The notes: generated from the sequence alone by a model not told the origin. A stretch of DNA of 64,000 nt from Nereocystis luetkeana (GCA_031213475.1 JARUPZ010000004.1:3063501-3127500), one strand, 5' to 3'. Positions 11,167 to 23,060 are shown, counted from the first letter of the stretch. Numbers and translations: made by a program.

Positions 11167-14100
11167 CTGTAATAGTATTAGATTCATTGACCGTAAAAAA
11201 AAAACGACGACGACGACGATGGTGCCGAGGGGGACTCCTTGAAAAAAAAAAAAAAATTGAAAAGCGGAGGGAATTCAAATACGAGTTCGCGCAGTAGTGA
11301 ATTTTTCCACTTGGTCCACCTTGAAAACAATGGATGGTTGTATTTTATGATATTAATAGTTCTCCCTAATTCCTCAATACATCATATTTCCGAGGAAATT
11401 CCTAGCCATCGAGAGAGCAAAAAAACATACACACATCGGAGACTGACGGAGGGGAGGTCAGCACTTATTCGACACCATGGTTCAGGGTGACTGTGTACGA
11501 CACGAATGTAACTCGCCCTGCGGACCAACGCCAAGATGGGTAGGGTGACTCGTGTACTGAGTCAAGCTGGGGAGACTATTGAGAGCTTTTAGTGGGTTCA
11601 ACTCCTACACTACCTGAGTCGGGACAGATAATCTAGACTCAGGTGCCTACGTCCTCGGAGTAATGACGGTCAGAGACAGGCCCGACCAAGGCGGAAAGAA
11701 ACGAACACGTGTAGACAGGGGTTTCCTCTCGCTCTCCGGGTCGCAAAAAAGAAAAAGAAGAAAAACATAACTCGCCCTAGCCCTAGGGCAATCAGACAAC
11801 CAGTCAACCCTCGGTTAGCAATAGTCCCTGCGTCTCGCACACAGTGTGCGTCAACCATGGCTGACCCGTAACACAGTATGCGTCAACCATGGCTGACCCA
11901 TAACACAGTGTGCGTCAACCATCGCTGACCCGTAACACAGTGTGCGTCAACCATGGCAGACCCACAAGTGCTGAGCTCTGCTGGGCTGACGGTAGGGGGA
12001 GATGGATAAATTCAGGAGTGTGTGCATTCACGACTTGACCCAGCGTGAAAAAAGCATGGTGACATCATCAAGATGCACACTACCTGTACGTAACTGCTGC
12101 AAAATATCAACAACTCCTCGTCAAAAACTCGTGACACTTTATTCCCAGAAAAATCCCCAGCCGCGGACAGAAAACCAAACAACACAAAAACAGCCGGAGA
12201 GCGACGGCGGGGGCGGAGGAATTCAGTAGTGCTTTTACGACACGGCTGAGCTTCCAGAAAATTGGTGGGCAGTCCACACCACAATAACTCCTCGGTACAT
12301 CTTACTCTTCAAGCGTCATGGCCTGACCGGCGGGTAGGGTCAAGATATATTTAAAATTTCACGGTTCGGTTCGGTTCGGTTCGGTTCGGTTCGGTTCGGT
12401 TCGGTTCGGTTCGGTTCGGTTCGGTTCGGTTCGGTTCGGTTCGGTTCGGTTCGGTTCGGTTCGGTTCGGTTCGGTTCGGTTCGGTTCGGTTCGGTTCGGT
12501 TCGGTTCGGTTCGGTTCGGTTCGGTTCGGTTCGGTTCGGGTCAGGTCAGGTCAGGAGGTTCTCAATCTCTCGCGGGTCGCGTCGGGCGGGTAGGGTCTGG
12601 TCGGGTCAAAACGTTTTCAGGCTCTCACGCGTCGGTTTGGGTCGCCCTTACCTGACTCAACCTGACCTGTGAGGTTGACCCGACCCGTGAAAAGCCCTGG
12701 AATTTCCACGACGGTCATCAGTCTATATACCGAAATAGAGCGTTACCCCTTTCACGCCGGCAAAAATAATTCAAACCTCGTTCGAAAGGTACTTCGTCCC
12801 CACACACGTATGGATGCAGTTCCAAATCGGCTGAAGTCCTATATACCAGGTACTATATTTTTTATTTGTTTTTTTAATCATCACTTTTACTTTTCAGCCT
12901 ATATAACAAACTCGTAGGAGGTTTTACCCTCAGCGATCTTCCGGACAAACCGTGGTCACAGGTGTCGTCCTTCTCCCCCCGGGTACGTGCCTTTATTTTT
13001 CGTCGCGCATAGGGTTAAGCATTCCCACTGCTCGTCGATTTTCATCGAATATAGCTATATAGCTCACGCTCTCGCGCTTTCCGCTAATCATTTTTTTATG
13101 CAAGAAAAAGTCCCTGCGTGCATGCACTCGGTGGGACTTGAACCGACGAAATTGATCTCGATAGGCCCGCGGACCACCTACCACGCCACCGGGGACGCCA
13201 GCCTGGTCCCCCGCAATAGTAGCCTCTACAACAGAAAATGGTACCGGGTAGTGGTTGACGGGACAGTCCACACTTCAGTATTGACTCTTGATAACATCTC
13301 CATTCTCCGAGAAAGTTTCCCAAGGCGGTCGAGGAAGAATAGCGTTCAAGGTTATTTACTCAAGACTCGTTATATCGGTTTGGCTTCGCACACACACAGG
13401 TGCGATCGTTGTGTTTAGAGGTGCTCGGTTCTTCCTCCAACGGGAAAAAAGTTGCCAACGCCGACAGGGGGAGTTGTTGTTTTCGGGCAAAAATACGCTG
13501 GTCGAGAGCTTTCCGAAAAACTCACCGGTTTCAACTTTAGCACCCTCTCCGTTGTTCCAGAAAAAAAAAAAAATGGGAGCGCCGAGAAACGATCGCCGCT
13601 TCACGCATACCGCTACGCCACCATGTTTTATGCCCCAAAATATAGTTAGCATTTGCATTAAATATTACCAGGGTAGTACGTAAACGGCCCCTATATGTAA
13701 GGCAACAGAACCCCCCGCCCTTCCCCCCCTATCACACCCAATCACCTGTCCCCAGAGGGCCCACAACATCTCGCGAAGGGCAAAAATCTGCACCATCCGG
13801 TAAGCCACCGCCTCCCGTTGCCTTTCCCGCCGTTCCGATCGTTGCCGACGTCTCCGCCGCCACCGCCACCGCCACCGTTCCCGCCACCGCCACCGCTGCC
13901 GCCACCACCACCACCACCACCACCTCCCTCAACCGGCTCTGCCCTGTCGTCTCCCTGACGACGTGCTGCCGAGGAGGCCGAAGGCATCACCGCGGCGGCG
14001 AGCTGTTTTTCCTTCGCACCGCCGCCACAACATGACGTGGAAGGCTTTTTTGGCACGTAGGGCTTCAGCAGCTTTTGCATCGGTACGTCGCCCTGGTCGG

Positions 14101-14382
14101 GGGGGGGGGCGGGGTCGCGCAGTGTGTTCATTCCATTATGGGTGGGTGGGTGGGTGAGTCGGTGAAAGGCAGGGTGGAATGGAATGGCAACGAGGAAAGG
14201 TGTGCGTTCTTCTGGGCATGCTTCTGTTTGTGATGATTGGTGATGCACAGGAGGAGCCAGCGCGAGGGCAGAAGCAGCAGCAGCAGCAGAAGCAGCAGCA
14301 GCAGTGGGCCACAATTGATCACGAATCCTGATTATGGATAGCCTTCGCTTTTGTCCTCGACACGGGCGGCTGCTGGTAATGG

Positions 14383-14421
<39 letters not shown>

Positions 14422-17400
14422 AACCACAACAGTCCTCGTCTGACGTTCCCATCAGAGTCCGAAAGGAGATCATATCCGCGCCTAGGGCGGCAATAAGCAA
14501 TGCCTACGACCATATACCGTACAAACCAAGGGTGCGATCGTTTTTCAGCGCTCGTGTTCCTTGACAGCGGTAACGGCGATGAAGTCGAACACTGCATTTT
14601 TCGGAACGCTTTCGATAACATTTTTCCGAAAACACCTTAACGCTGTTGCTCGGTATCGGCAACCGCAACCTTCTCGTTCTGAAAAAGCACCTCTGAGCTC
14701 ACTGAACGCTTTTCTCACGGTACTGCATGCTGAAGTGTGACCAGCTCAAGTTTCAATTTTACCCTCCCGCCTTGCAGGACTGAACACACACAAAAACGCA
14801 AGCTGAAGCTCACCCCTTCCTTCGCGAACATCGCCGCCGTCTTCCCTTCCGCATCCGCCGTAGAGCACAGCTGCTCCGGCGAGGGCGGACTGCTTGTCTC
14901 CCACTCTTGCATGGAAGAAGCAGACCATTCCAATATCGCTTCCGCCACCTGAAAAACAGTTTGATACCAAACGTCGTGATAAATACGCCAGTCGTGAGTT
15001 CGACCGATTGAGTGCTTGACAATCAAGTTTGGAAGCTGCATCATAATCACAGGGCTCTTCACGGGTCATGATCCCAACCCGCTGGTCGGGTCAGGAATAT
15101 ATCTTTAAAATCTCACGGGTCGGGTTTGTCTTGTGGCTTGAGTCGAGTCGGGTCGGGTCGGGTCAAAGAGGTTTTCATTGTTTCACGGATCGGATCCGGT
15201 CACCCTTACCCGACCAGGCCTGACCCGCGAAGTTCGACCCGACCCGTGAACTGCCCTGCTTCTGAAGTAACAACGAGTACGATTATATCTTTTTCAAAGA
15301 GTCTATAAACAGGAAGAGCGTACGGCAGTACGATTAGCGTCATACTACCCACGCACGCGTGCCATATGTAACATACAGCTTCCTTACGTTGCACGTGATA
15401 CGCACACCCGCCAATAATGCTGTGAAGTAATCATCACCGATTTTCGGCAGTTTTTCCCTCTCAATATTACGCAGTACAAGTCATCAACTGTACTAAACTT
15501 CCCATAAAAAGTTTGAATTCCGAAGATATCTGTCAGATTTTTTCCGGTACAGCTTGCTCTGGGCATTCTTCTTTTAACGGAAAGTGGAAAAGCCCGAAAA
15601 ACCCCATTCTGGGGCCGATGTTAGGCCAAGATCGGCTTCAGAAACACTCAGTCGGATGTTTGGTTCGAAGCGGCGAGATTCCGAGTCCTACCCAGACATC
15701 GATCGACAAAACCAACGACTGCGTCATAAATTCTGAACGGAGTGCGCTCGTTAGGGGCTCCGACCCACTCTAGGGTCACCGTGTTCACACAATGGCCGGT
15801 GACATGTGGCGGGCGCTGGCCAGGCGAATGGTGAGAAACAATTGGCCGCTGGTGTGCACGAAAACAGACGACAAAATTTCTCGATCCGTCTCGAATGGCA
15901 AAAAATAGTTGTATTTTCAGATTTGGGAGAAAAGCGTAGGATGCCGTCGGCCAGCTCTCTCGCCCCCCAGACTATGGATCCACCTGATCTTTTTTTGAGG
16001 CATCATCTACACCGAGCGGGTTGGCGGTGGGCTGAGTCTACGCCGATATCGAAGGTCTACTGTCGCACGAGCTGATTTTTTATCAGCGTGTCGACACTTA
16101 GCAACGAGAAGAAACAATTTAGCTGCCTACAGCCGTTTGAAAAAAGAAGAGGAAAAAAAAAAACATTCTGCCCCTTTTAACCCACAGCCGCGGTACGAGA
16201 AAATATTTCAGCTGTTTCTTGACAGCAACATTTAGGAAACAAAAGTTTCGAACTTCGTGCCCCATTGTCATAGGTCTTCTACTGAAGACAGTGCAGAAAA
16301 CACCCACTTTCAAAATAAGAAATCCACCCTGGATCAGATTTTCCGGTTTCTTACCAGGTGTACGTAGAACGGCTGGTGCTGGTAATACAGGAGGTAGGAA
16401 AAATCAAAGCGGTGTACGGTAAGGGAACGTGATTGGGCAGAGGGAAACTACTAACTACTACGTATGGTTTTGGGCTCGTTGAGTTAAAAACTACGTTTCC
16501 AGCAAAGCTGCCTGGATGGGCTATAGCAGCTTCCATCTGATAGGCTGTACGTCGCCAGAGCAGTTGGACGGGGTAGCGGGAGGTTGGGAGACAGAACACG
16601 CACGCCAAGTGGCCCGTGACGTACTGGATGCAAAATGAAAGCCCGAAAAGGGTCAGCAGCGTCCCCCGAACAAAAACCAGAAGTCGCTCACCGAGTACCA
16701 CCGCTGCTGAACGGCGCACATGAGAGGATTCATGCCGCTCATAGTCTTGCACCGCAAATCGCCTCCTCGCTCCAGCAACAACTACATCGATATGAACGGG
16801 AGTTGCACAAGAGAGAAGGCCGTGAGAAAAGGGCGAAGCGGGGGAGCGCGGGTGATTGATGAACCTGCCGCCGTACAACATGAATAAACACAGACATGTT
16901 TCTATTCTCAGTGCCTACCTTACAACACGCAAGATTGCATACCCACCGTTCGGATGATTTTCGAAGCTGGTTATCTCCATGAAGGGGAGGGCCTAAACGC
17001 CGAGCGACGCGTGAACGAAAGAACCTCGACGGAGCTAATTCCGTCACCATTTTCCGTGTGTGCCCCCCCTTAAGGCATGTTTGAGAAAATTCGGCTCCGA
17101 AGTTCGTCCCAGCGCGTGTCTTAAGGTACAGGAGTTGAAATGCGGATTTCACTGTAGGCAGTCCGAAGGCATCACCACCTTATACACAATACCTGGTAGG
17201 CACTACTCCGCACATCAACGCCGTTATGTGAATTGACTACTGGTAGTCCATGTTGTGAACCGATAACCGAAAGCCGTTTTTGTCGACCCGGTTTTTCGTC
17301 GGTTTTTCAGACCCCTTCTGCATTTGCGGTCTATTTGCGAAAAAAAACCCGACCGAAATGACCGATATTTTCGGCTCTTCACCTAAAAATCAATCGATTT

Positions 17401-19563
17401 CTGCCTCGGTTCGCATTTATTTGTACCTGGTGAACCGAAAACCGACCGACTTTTTCGGCGAAAAACCGAAAACCGACCGAGATCATTTCCATTTTCGGTT
17501 CACGACACTGGTGGTAGTACTGTATACCTGGTATAGTGATAGGAGTACCTGCTTTGCATCCAGGCTATGTAACAAAATGCCGCATTGGTTTTACCGCTGC
17601 TATGGGAGCGCGCGGTATGCGTAAAAATCTGTATTCCGGGTAATGTAAATACGAGGTACCTACCTGCATGTATCAGTTAAAGGGCCTACATCAATACGGC
17701 ACATTGCTGTGAACAGCATGAGTAGTACCAGGCATTACCTACTGATGTTGTATAAATACTATTACGGGGGGCCATAGTTAACAGGACCAAATATTGTTAG
17801 TAAAAATGGTTAAACACATACGTTTTTATGTGTACCATAGGTCCTGTTAACTATGGTCCCCCGTAATAATAAAAGTAGTACCTACTGTAGCCTCAGTGAT
17901 ATCGTGACCCAATCCAAGGAACCAATATTTGGCACAACGATATGAATCCAGGATTTGTTGGATTTACTCAGAGTTAGAACGGACGAAGCGATCAGTCTGT
18001 CGAAGCCTAGCCTACCCAGCGCGAACACGGTGGTAGGCACAAGAAAACTACAGAATCCAAGGGATGGGCGCCGCGCTGAGACCGCACTCACCGCGGGTTT
18101 TATCCCGGGCGAGGCCCTCCTGCTCCGGAGCAGGAGGCCTCATCCAATCCAATACTTACATTGAACGACCGTTGGCAGCGTTAAATAATACTGTGGTAAT
18201 ACCTGAGTTGCATCGAGGTGGCCACTGATTGCCGCCCAGTGAAGCGGAGTTCGGAGGCATCGGTCGACACAGTCCACGGGGGCTCCTGCCTGGAGAAGGA
18301 AGTTGATGATCTCCACATGGTTTGCACCGGCGGCTCTGCGGTCGTATTTAACGGGACGATAGTACGGGACGGTATCCCAAGAGTACGGTATAGCGTCAGG
18401 ATATCACGGTACAAGGATATCACGGTACGGTAATACAAAGCGTGATATCGCGTTTTTTTGTTTTTTTTTCTCATCCCATTCATTATCTTCGTACATCTTC
18501 TTCCCTCTCTCCTTCCAACTCGTAACTCAGATCCGGTCACATAGCAGGCTCTTCTCCCCCCCTTCCCGCTACGGTACGTGCCTTCATTTTTATCGCGAGA
18601 AGATTTCAGCTATCACGATAGGGCATCCTGGTAGGGTACAACGATACGACGGCATCGCCGTACCGTATTTTTAGAAACGTGTCATGGACCCGGCATCAGC
18701 GTACGGTATCACAGAATGTGGCATTGCGGTACGGAGTACCACAAGAGTATGGTAGTGCGTGCTGTGTGCTGGACGTCGTTGCATTCGCTTTGAGAGAAAT
18801 GACGGTGGAGCGGGGATCGAGACAACACACACATCGCACACCAACCAGCCCAAGTCCATCGCATTGCCAGCGCGTCAAGCAAGAGACCACTCGCCATGGC
18901 AGCAACAGTGCGTTCTACAACACAACCGAGTTCAAATTGACACACGGCACATACTATGTGAGTGCAATTGCGGCGAGCTTAAGCCCTTCACATCTGCACC
19001 CACGTTTTTAGGAACAAACTTACTTGGGTCTATTACGGGGGGCCATAGTTAATAGGACCTATGGTATACATAAAAACCTACATATTTACCCATTTTTACT
19101 AACAATATTTGGTCCTACTAACTATGGTCCCCCGTAAATAGTGTGGGATTGTTTCTCCAGCACAACAGTATAAAGGGTCAACCCTTTCAGGACAATTGCG
19201 GGGGACCGTAGTAAATAGAACCAAATATTGTTAGTAAAAACAAGTAAATAAATAGGTTCTTGTGTTTAACGTAGGTCCTATTAACTATGGCCCCTCTAAT
19301 AATCTTCCAAGCAGTCTGTCCCCAAAACGTAAGGTTGTGAGATATATAGATGATCTATCTGATCTGAAGATCGTGATCTATCTGATCTGTAGATCGTGAT
19401 CTATCTATCTGTCCGACGTGCGGAGATAAAACTACCAACAAAAAATCGCTCGTTTGCCTCACCTGTGAAGGGCAGTCCTATCCTGCGCCCCTTTCTCGTT
19501 GACATTGATCTCTCCCGACTGCACCAGGTCTTTCACCGTTTGCAGATCACCTGTCCATGACAT
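9956..19563 (-). CDS. ankyrin-repeat protein with low-complexity tail (partial model)
   Basis: Minus-strand exons in order: 19563-19463, 18335-18203, 16781-16692, 14948-14814, 14092-13746, 11166-9956. Phases agree at every junction. The first 165 or so residues are four ankyrin units: TALH at 30-33, TPLHWAA at 63-69, GMNPLMCAV at 94-102, then GKTAAMFAKEGGDV...LL in exons 4-5 after an insertion. From about residue 170 the chain becomes Gly-, Ala-, Ser- and Gln-rich to at least residue 672. No enzymatic domain is visible; ankyrin units normally bind other proteins. The end is open: the last exon leaves phase 1, and further exons are expected below 9956. The start may be the ATG at 19563, or an acceptor a few bases later. 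Confidence 0.8.
11172..11835. other. ankyrin gene intron 5, unremarkable part
   Basis: Minus-strand intron sequence upstream of the 11166 acceptor. A CGA triplet run at 11203-11220 and AAAAAA runs; nothing else recognised. Confidence 0.5.
11838..11970. repeat. minisatellite, unit about 33 bp
   Basis: Four units of ACACAGTGTGCGTCAACCAT-GGCTGACCCGTA. Confidence 0.9.
12300..12705. mobile_element. family D (hAT-like) element with (TTCGG)n expansion
   Basis: Left end is decayed (CTTCAAGCGTCATGGCC); right end GACCCGTGAAAAGCCCTGG. GGGTC-rich body as in other copies, but the interior carries about 35 TTCGG units (12363-12538). Confidence 0.75.
12363..12538. repeat. (TTCGG)n microsatellite, about 35 units
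   Basis: Uninterrupted pentanucleotide array, grown from the TCGGG/TTCGG-like interior of the host family D element. Confidence 0.98.
12909..13130. repeat. family F repeat, copy 2
   Basis: Uninterrupted match to 6451-6780; also related in reverse to 53740-53945. Confidence 0.75.
13131..13745. other. ankyrin gene intron 5, near its start; tRNA-like relic
   Basis: Reverse complement of 13125-13205 has an A-box-like TGGCGTGGTAGG and a B-box GGTTCAAGTCC, but no acceptor stem. Otherwise nothing recognised. Confidence 0.4.
13746..14092 (-). CDS. ankyrin gene exon 5
   Basis: C-rich acceptor GACCAG|GGC, donor GACAG|GTGATT (phase 2). GDVPMQKLLKPYVPKKP closes the fourth ankyrin unit. A Gly-rich run follows (more than 30 Gly in 45 residues). 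Confidence 0.8.
14814..14948 (-). CDS. ankyrin gene exon 4
   Basis: Acceptor TTTTTCAG|GTGGCG, donor AAGGG|GTGAGC, 45 codons, phase 0 to 0. Ends DAEGKTAAMFAKEG, the front of the fourth ankyrin unit, after a Ser/Glu-rich insertion. Confidence 0.85.
15050..15261. mobile_element. family D (hAT-like) element
   Basis: CAGGGCTCTTCACGGGTC at one end, GACCCGTGAACTGCCCTG at the other, GGGTCGGGTC-rich interior. CAGGG termini suggest the hAT group. Confidence 0.8.
15262..16690. other. ankyrin gene intron 3; no repeat recognised
   Basis: Intron between 16692 and 14948 on the minus strand (also holds the family D copy at 15050). No motif-bearing coding sequence seen. Confidence 0.4.
16692..16781 (-). CDS. 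ankyrin gene exon 3
   Basis: Thirty codons, acceptor GATGTAG|TTG, donor TACTCG|GTGAGC. Starts LLLERGGDLRCKTMSGMNPLM, which continues the exon 2 unit in register. Confidence 0.88.
16960..17110. repeat. family J repeat, copy 2
   Basis: AACGCCGAGCGACGC...GACGGA...CACCATTTTC, as at 780-890. Confidence 0.6.
17270..17515. repeat. CCGAAAACCGACCGA-type internal repeats
   Basis: Short repeats of TTTTTCGG / GAACCGAAAACCGACCGA on both strands, forming inverted pairs. Possibly a small inverted-repeat element. Confidence 0.5.
17761..17867. mobile_element. family A MITE, copy 2
   Basis: Full length, TA-CGGGGGGCCATAGTTAA...CTATGGTCCCCCG-TA; in ankyrin gene intron 2. Confidence 0.93.
18203..18335 (-). CDS. 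ankyrin gene exon 2
   Basis: Acceptor CCGCAG|A, donor ACTCAG|GTATTA, phase 2 to 0. Encodes HVEIINFLLQAGAPV, then RTPLHWAAISGHLDATQ, a textbook ankyrin unit. Confidence 0.92.
19032..19138. mobile_element. family A MITE, copy 3
   Basis: Full length, opposite orientation to copy 2; in ankyrin gene intron 1. Confidence 0.93.
19195..19302. mobile_element. family A MITE, copy 4
   Basis: More diverged copy (GCGGGGGACCGTAG...TATGGCCCCTCTA), 57 bases from copy 3. Confidence 0.85.
19337..19420. repeat. family C fragment
   Basis: GATGATCTATCTGATCTG...CTGTCCGACGTGCGG end only. Confidence 0.6.
19463..19563 (-). CDS. ankyrin gene exon 1
   Basis: Begins MSWTGDLQTVKDLV and contains INVNEKGAQDRTALH, an ankyrin unit. 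Donor CACAG|GTGAGG ends in phase 2, completing an Arg with exon 2. The ATG is taken as the start. Alternatively GGACAG|GTGATC inside it is an acceptor and earlier exons exist. Confidence 0.8.
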
Positions 19564-19656
19564 ACCGTACGTTACACCATTACAAACCATTAGCATTACA
19601 GGGAGGGGGGAGGGGACGCTATAGTAAATCAGAACTCACGACGAACCCAAAAAAAT

Positions 19657-19742
19657 ATATCACTCTGTCCCATATTATAAGGACCGGTTGTACACCAATA
19701 TTGAATCAGAACCTTCCTTGTGTGCAGGAACAGAGTGGTATA
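19657..19742. mobile_element. family N MITE, copy 1
   Basis: TA-TCACTCTGTCCC...ACAGAGTGG-TA, about 83 bp, same ends as 32556 and 51143. Confidence 0.75.
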
Positions 19743-20138
19743 GAGCTAGCCATAAATTCGTTCGGGCTGGTCGGTGATACTTGCCCGCGGTGGCTACTTT
19801 TTTGTTGTTTCCAATATTTCAAGAGCTTGTTTTCTATTGCGCTCTTCGGCTCTTGCCCGGTGGCTATGTTCGTACGAATACTTAGCCGGTACGAGGAACG
19901 GACGCCTGCTGCTGTGTCCCCTCTCTCCCTTTTTCAGCTTTTGCGAAACCCTCGGGATTAAAAAAATCAGCCACAAGTCCGAAGGGGGATCTTGTGTTTC
20001 TCTACAGTACGTTTACGTAACAGTTGGCTTCTCATTACTGTGGTCTCGCGCAACTGTCAGTAGTCGAACATCGTCAGATGGCCAAGAACAAGCAACATCA
20101 GCAGCGAGAGGAAACGAGAGAGCCCTAGAAATGTTCCA

Positions 20139-20352
20139 CGAATCGGGCAGATCGTCAACAGATCATCTACATATCATCTACAGATAATTCCCACTTGATG
20201 GTCTGGACATTTCAGAACAGGGAAATATGTTCCCGATCTGTAGCGCATGTTTCCTGCGTTGGGATGATCTGTACTGTACAGATCCTGTACGACCTCTCAC
20301 AATGACAGATAAGGAACCAGATGATCTACTGTAGACAGATCAGATAGATCAT
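20139..20352. repeat. family C repeat, copy 2
   Basis: Both ends and the TTTCCTGCGTTGGGATGATCTGTA core visible. Confidence 0.75.
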
Positions 20353-20995
20353 TACATGTCACAGGCGTGAAAGAGATGAATTGGGGAATCATGGAAGCAT
20401 CCGTGAAAGGAAGCAGTACTGCATCATATAACAAGGGCTACGAGCATGTATGACAAAAACAAAACGATGAAGTCCCAGGTTGTGTGTAAAATATTACGGA
20501 GTACGGAATATGGGTGGACTCGTGCAGCATCGGTAAATAGTACCCATAGACCACAAAAAACCCATGCGGATCTTTCGAGGAAACCCTTTAGTCCCAGTCC
20601 CATGGGGAAAATGTAGTCCCATCGACGCACAACATGGGAGTCCCATGCTATATTTCTTTGTGTTAGCCCCGACTGTCTGGGAAAATTCTCGGAATATTCT
20701 CGGAGTAAAGCTGCAGTGAGTAAAGTGATCGCACCACGTCCACAATTTTGTGTTGCTCGGGGTCGGCAGGACTTACGACTAGTGAGCACATATTAACAGT
20801 CTCTACTCAAAGGCGGCTAAGAAACACGGGCTTTAAGAGAGTCTTCTTTATGTCATACGTAGCCCATATATTCACTTCGTACAAGCGTTCGCTAGCGGAG
20901 TAGCTGACTGTAGTCGGCTAGCTTTCACAGCTGACGCCTGCCAGCTTGCCGAGAAACGCCATGCGGGCGAGGCGAGGCAGACCAGTCCCCCCTGC
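20353..20995. other. no gene seen
   Basis: AATATGGG/CCCATA short inverted repeats around 20510-20660; no coding support. Confidence 0.4.
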
Positions 20996-21290
20996 AAGCG
21001 GCCACACCGGAAAACAAATCAAGTGATTCGACGCTGTCATCCATACGCAAGAAAGTCCGCCCCACAAGCTGCCCTTCGTACATTCAGAAGGATGCAGCTC
21101 ACCTTCATGCGACTCGCCGAACACCTCACGGCGCTTCGCGCTTGGTGCAAGCAAATGTCTGATTGATCGGTGAAAGTACCGACGTGCTCCGTCCCGGCAT
21201 TGTACCCGTGGGGACGCGAGGATCCACGGTCATACGACTACGGCCATGCATGACACCAGTACACCTCCCACACCCCCTTGCCGAGACTAG
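20996..21290. repeat. family E (SINE-like) repeat, long copy
   Basis: Long form of the family: GCGGCCACACCGGAAAACAAATCAA, GATGCAGCTCACCTTCATGCGACTCGCCGAACACCTCACG, GCGCTTGGTGCAAGCAA, then GACGTGCTCCGTCCCGGCAT and CATACGACTACGGCCATGCATGA. Confidence 0.75.
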
Positions 21291-21335
21291 GGGGCCTCGT
21301 CGCGGACACCTACGCTTCTGGAGGACCCCGTGTGA

Positions 21336-21435
21336 GCCCTTTTAGGACTGATAGGACCGCAGTCCCGTTTGGGGGACAAACCACCTAAAAAATGAGGAGC
21401 TTATCCCCAAAACGGAACATCAGCTCTAAAAAGAC
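21336..21435. mobile_element. family B MITE, copy 1
   Basis: Decayed: GCAGTCCCGTTTGGGGGACAAACCAC...TTATCCCCAAAACGG. Family ends are TTAA-CCCTTTTAGGAC and the inverse, typical of piggyBac-like elements. Confidence 0.8.
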
Positions 21436-21684
21436 TCCAGCTTTATCTTTATCTTTCCATCAATTCCCTGGAGGATTTTAAAAAATCAAATATAAAAAAT
21501 TGAGGCCCCATCGGAGGAGAATTTTTACGTGCATATTTTGTTTCGTCGCGCGTGATATGTGCATAAATACATGAGTCTCTTTCTAGAAGTTAGTGCGCAT
21601 AGTAGGTCGTGGGACTTGACCGTCATCCCGGCATCATGCCCCGGCTGAGTTGTGTGTTACATATATATTATACTTTTTTCCAGG

Positions 21685-21876
21685 GATTTTTGCGGGTCAA
21701 GGCCCTGGGTAACCTATGAAATTTCAGGGATCGGGTTGGGTTGGCCTAGCTTGGGTCGGGTCGGGTCGGGTCGTGCCAAGAGGTTTTCAAACTTTCATGA
21801 GTCAGGTCCAGGCGCCCTTACCCGGCCCGACCCGACCTGCCCCGCGAAGTTTGACCCGATCCGTGAACAGCCCTGT
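21685..21876. mobile_element. family D (hAT-like) element
   Basis: CAGGGATTTTTGCGGGTC...GATCCGTGAACAGCCCTG with GGGTCGGGTC body. Confidence 0.75.
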
Positions 21877-21926
21877 TGTATATTCATCTACTTATGATAT
21901 CGACTCGAGTATCTCCCATTCCAAAT

Positions 21927-22034
21927 ATTACGGGGGACCATAGTTAATAGGACCAAATATTGTCAGTAAAAATGGTCGTATATATAGGTTTTTATGTATA
22001 CCATAGGTCCTATTAACTATGGCCCCCCGTAATA
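21927..22034. mobile_element. family A MITE, copy 5
   Basis: Full length with both inverted ends and TA flanks. Confidence 0.93.
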
Positions 22035-22249
22035 GTGTATCCTCAAAACGATGGTGGTGGAGCTGTGACGGGCGCATTCCTTTGCTTTAGCGTGAGCTGC
22101 ACTGACACCGTTTTCGTTTCTATCTCGACGAACACCTCGGGCTTTGAGCAAGGTTCTGGAAGACGCCAAACGTCAGCTGGTTTCTGTTTCGGTTTCTTGT
22201 GCGCAGGATGCCACGGGCACAACCCTATATAGGGGGAGGGGGCGTGTAA

Positions 22250-22405
22250 TCATGTCATGCATGGCCGTAGTCGATACTCGCGTTCCTTCAATGCCGGGAC
22301 GGAGCACACCGGGCGTTCACCGACGAGAGGCCGACAGCGGTTGCACCAAGCGCGAAGCGTCGTGAGGTGTTGAGCGAGTCGCATGAAGGGCGAGCTACAT
22401 CCTTC
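22250..22405. repeat. family E (SINE-like) repeat, reverse orientation
   Basis: Reverse complement of the 21.0-21.3 kb copy (ATGCATGGCCGTAGTCG, CCGGGACGGAGCAC, GCACCAAGCGCGAAGCG). Confidence 0.75.
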
Positions 22406-22711
22406 GTACCAGCCACCGCGTTTATGAGGCGGGCTTGCAATGGACGACAGCTTCGAATGGGGGGGGGGGGGGGGGGGTGGAATAAACAAAAATCGCAATA
22501 GAGGGGGGTTGGTCATGAAAAACAAATGTCGAAAAAGAGGCACACGCTACAGCACAACACAAGCTACGTGCAACCTCCCGATATTCATTTATTTCCCCAA
22601 ATATAGACACACCCACTCCTTGAATTCTGCAGCTTGAGATTTTGTCTTCCTCATGCACGGAATGTGTACCCTGCATGTAGCCATATGAAACCCATAGGAC
22701 GCGCGATCGAA

Positions 22712-22790
22712 GTTTCACACACAGCTCGCAAAGATGAGTTTCGACGCAATCCTCGATCTCCCAGCTGTTGTTTTTTAATTTTAGAAATAC
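22712..22790. repeat. family L repeat, copy 2
   Basis: CACACACAGCTCGCAAAGATGAGTTTCGACGCAATCCTCGAT. Confidence 0.7.
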
Positions 22791-22834
22791 ATTTCCTGTC
22801 GACAGACTCCTTTTGCCTTCGAGTGACTACGGGC

Positions 22835-23060
22835 TTAGTGTTGGATATCGGATATCGATATCGGATATCGATATCGATACGAATGCCGAGAAACAAGCAA
22901 ACAAAAAAAACGATATGATTTCGAGATTTGATACATGGAGGCTTTCGTTCAGTGTAATGATATCGGCGAACACGGGGATGCTAGGGGATGGAGGGCAAGA
23001 CACGCACGATACGATATACCGAAAAAATCGATACGATATCCAACGCTACATAAACTGGCT
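22835..23060. repeat. family K repeat (GATATCGATATCGG)
   Basis: Palindromic GATATCGGATATCG run at 22838-22880, then TTCGTTCAGT, CACGGGGATGC..GGGGATG and CGATACGATA, shared with 36580-37165. Confidence 0.65.

Noticed and set aside
13115..13205. A tRNA gene on the minus strand
   Set aside because: A- and B-box-like strings are present, but the 5' and 3' ends do not pair as an acceptor stem and the anticodon arm is poor. At best a tRNA-derived relic.
17990..18170. An extra ankyrin exon around 18.1 kb (LLLRSRRASPG frame)
   Set aside because: Exons 18203 and 16781 join directly in register and phase within one ankyrin unit; the extra piece would break both.
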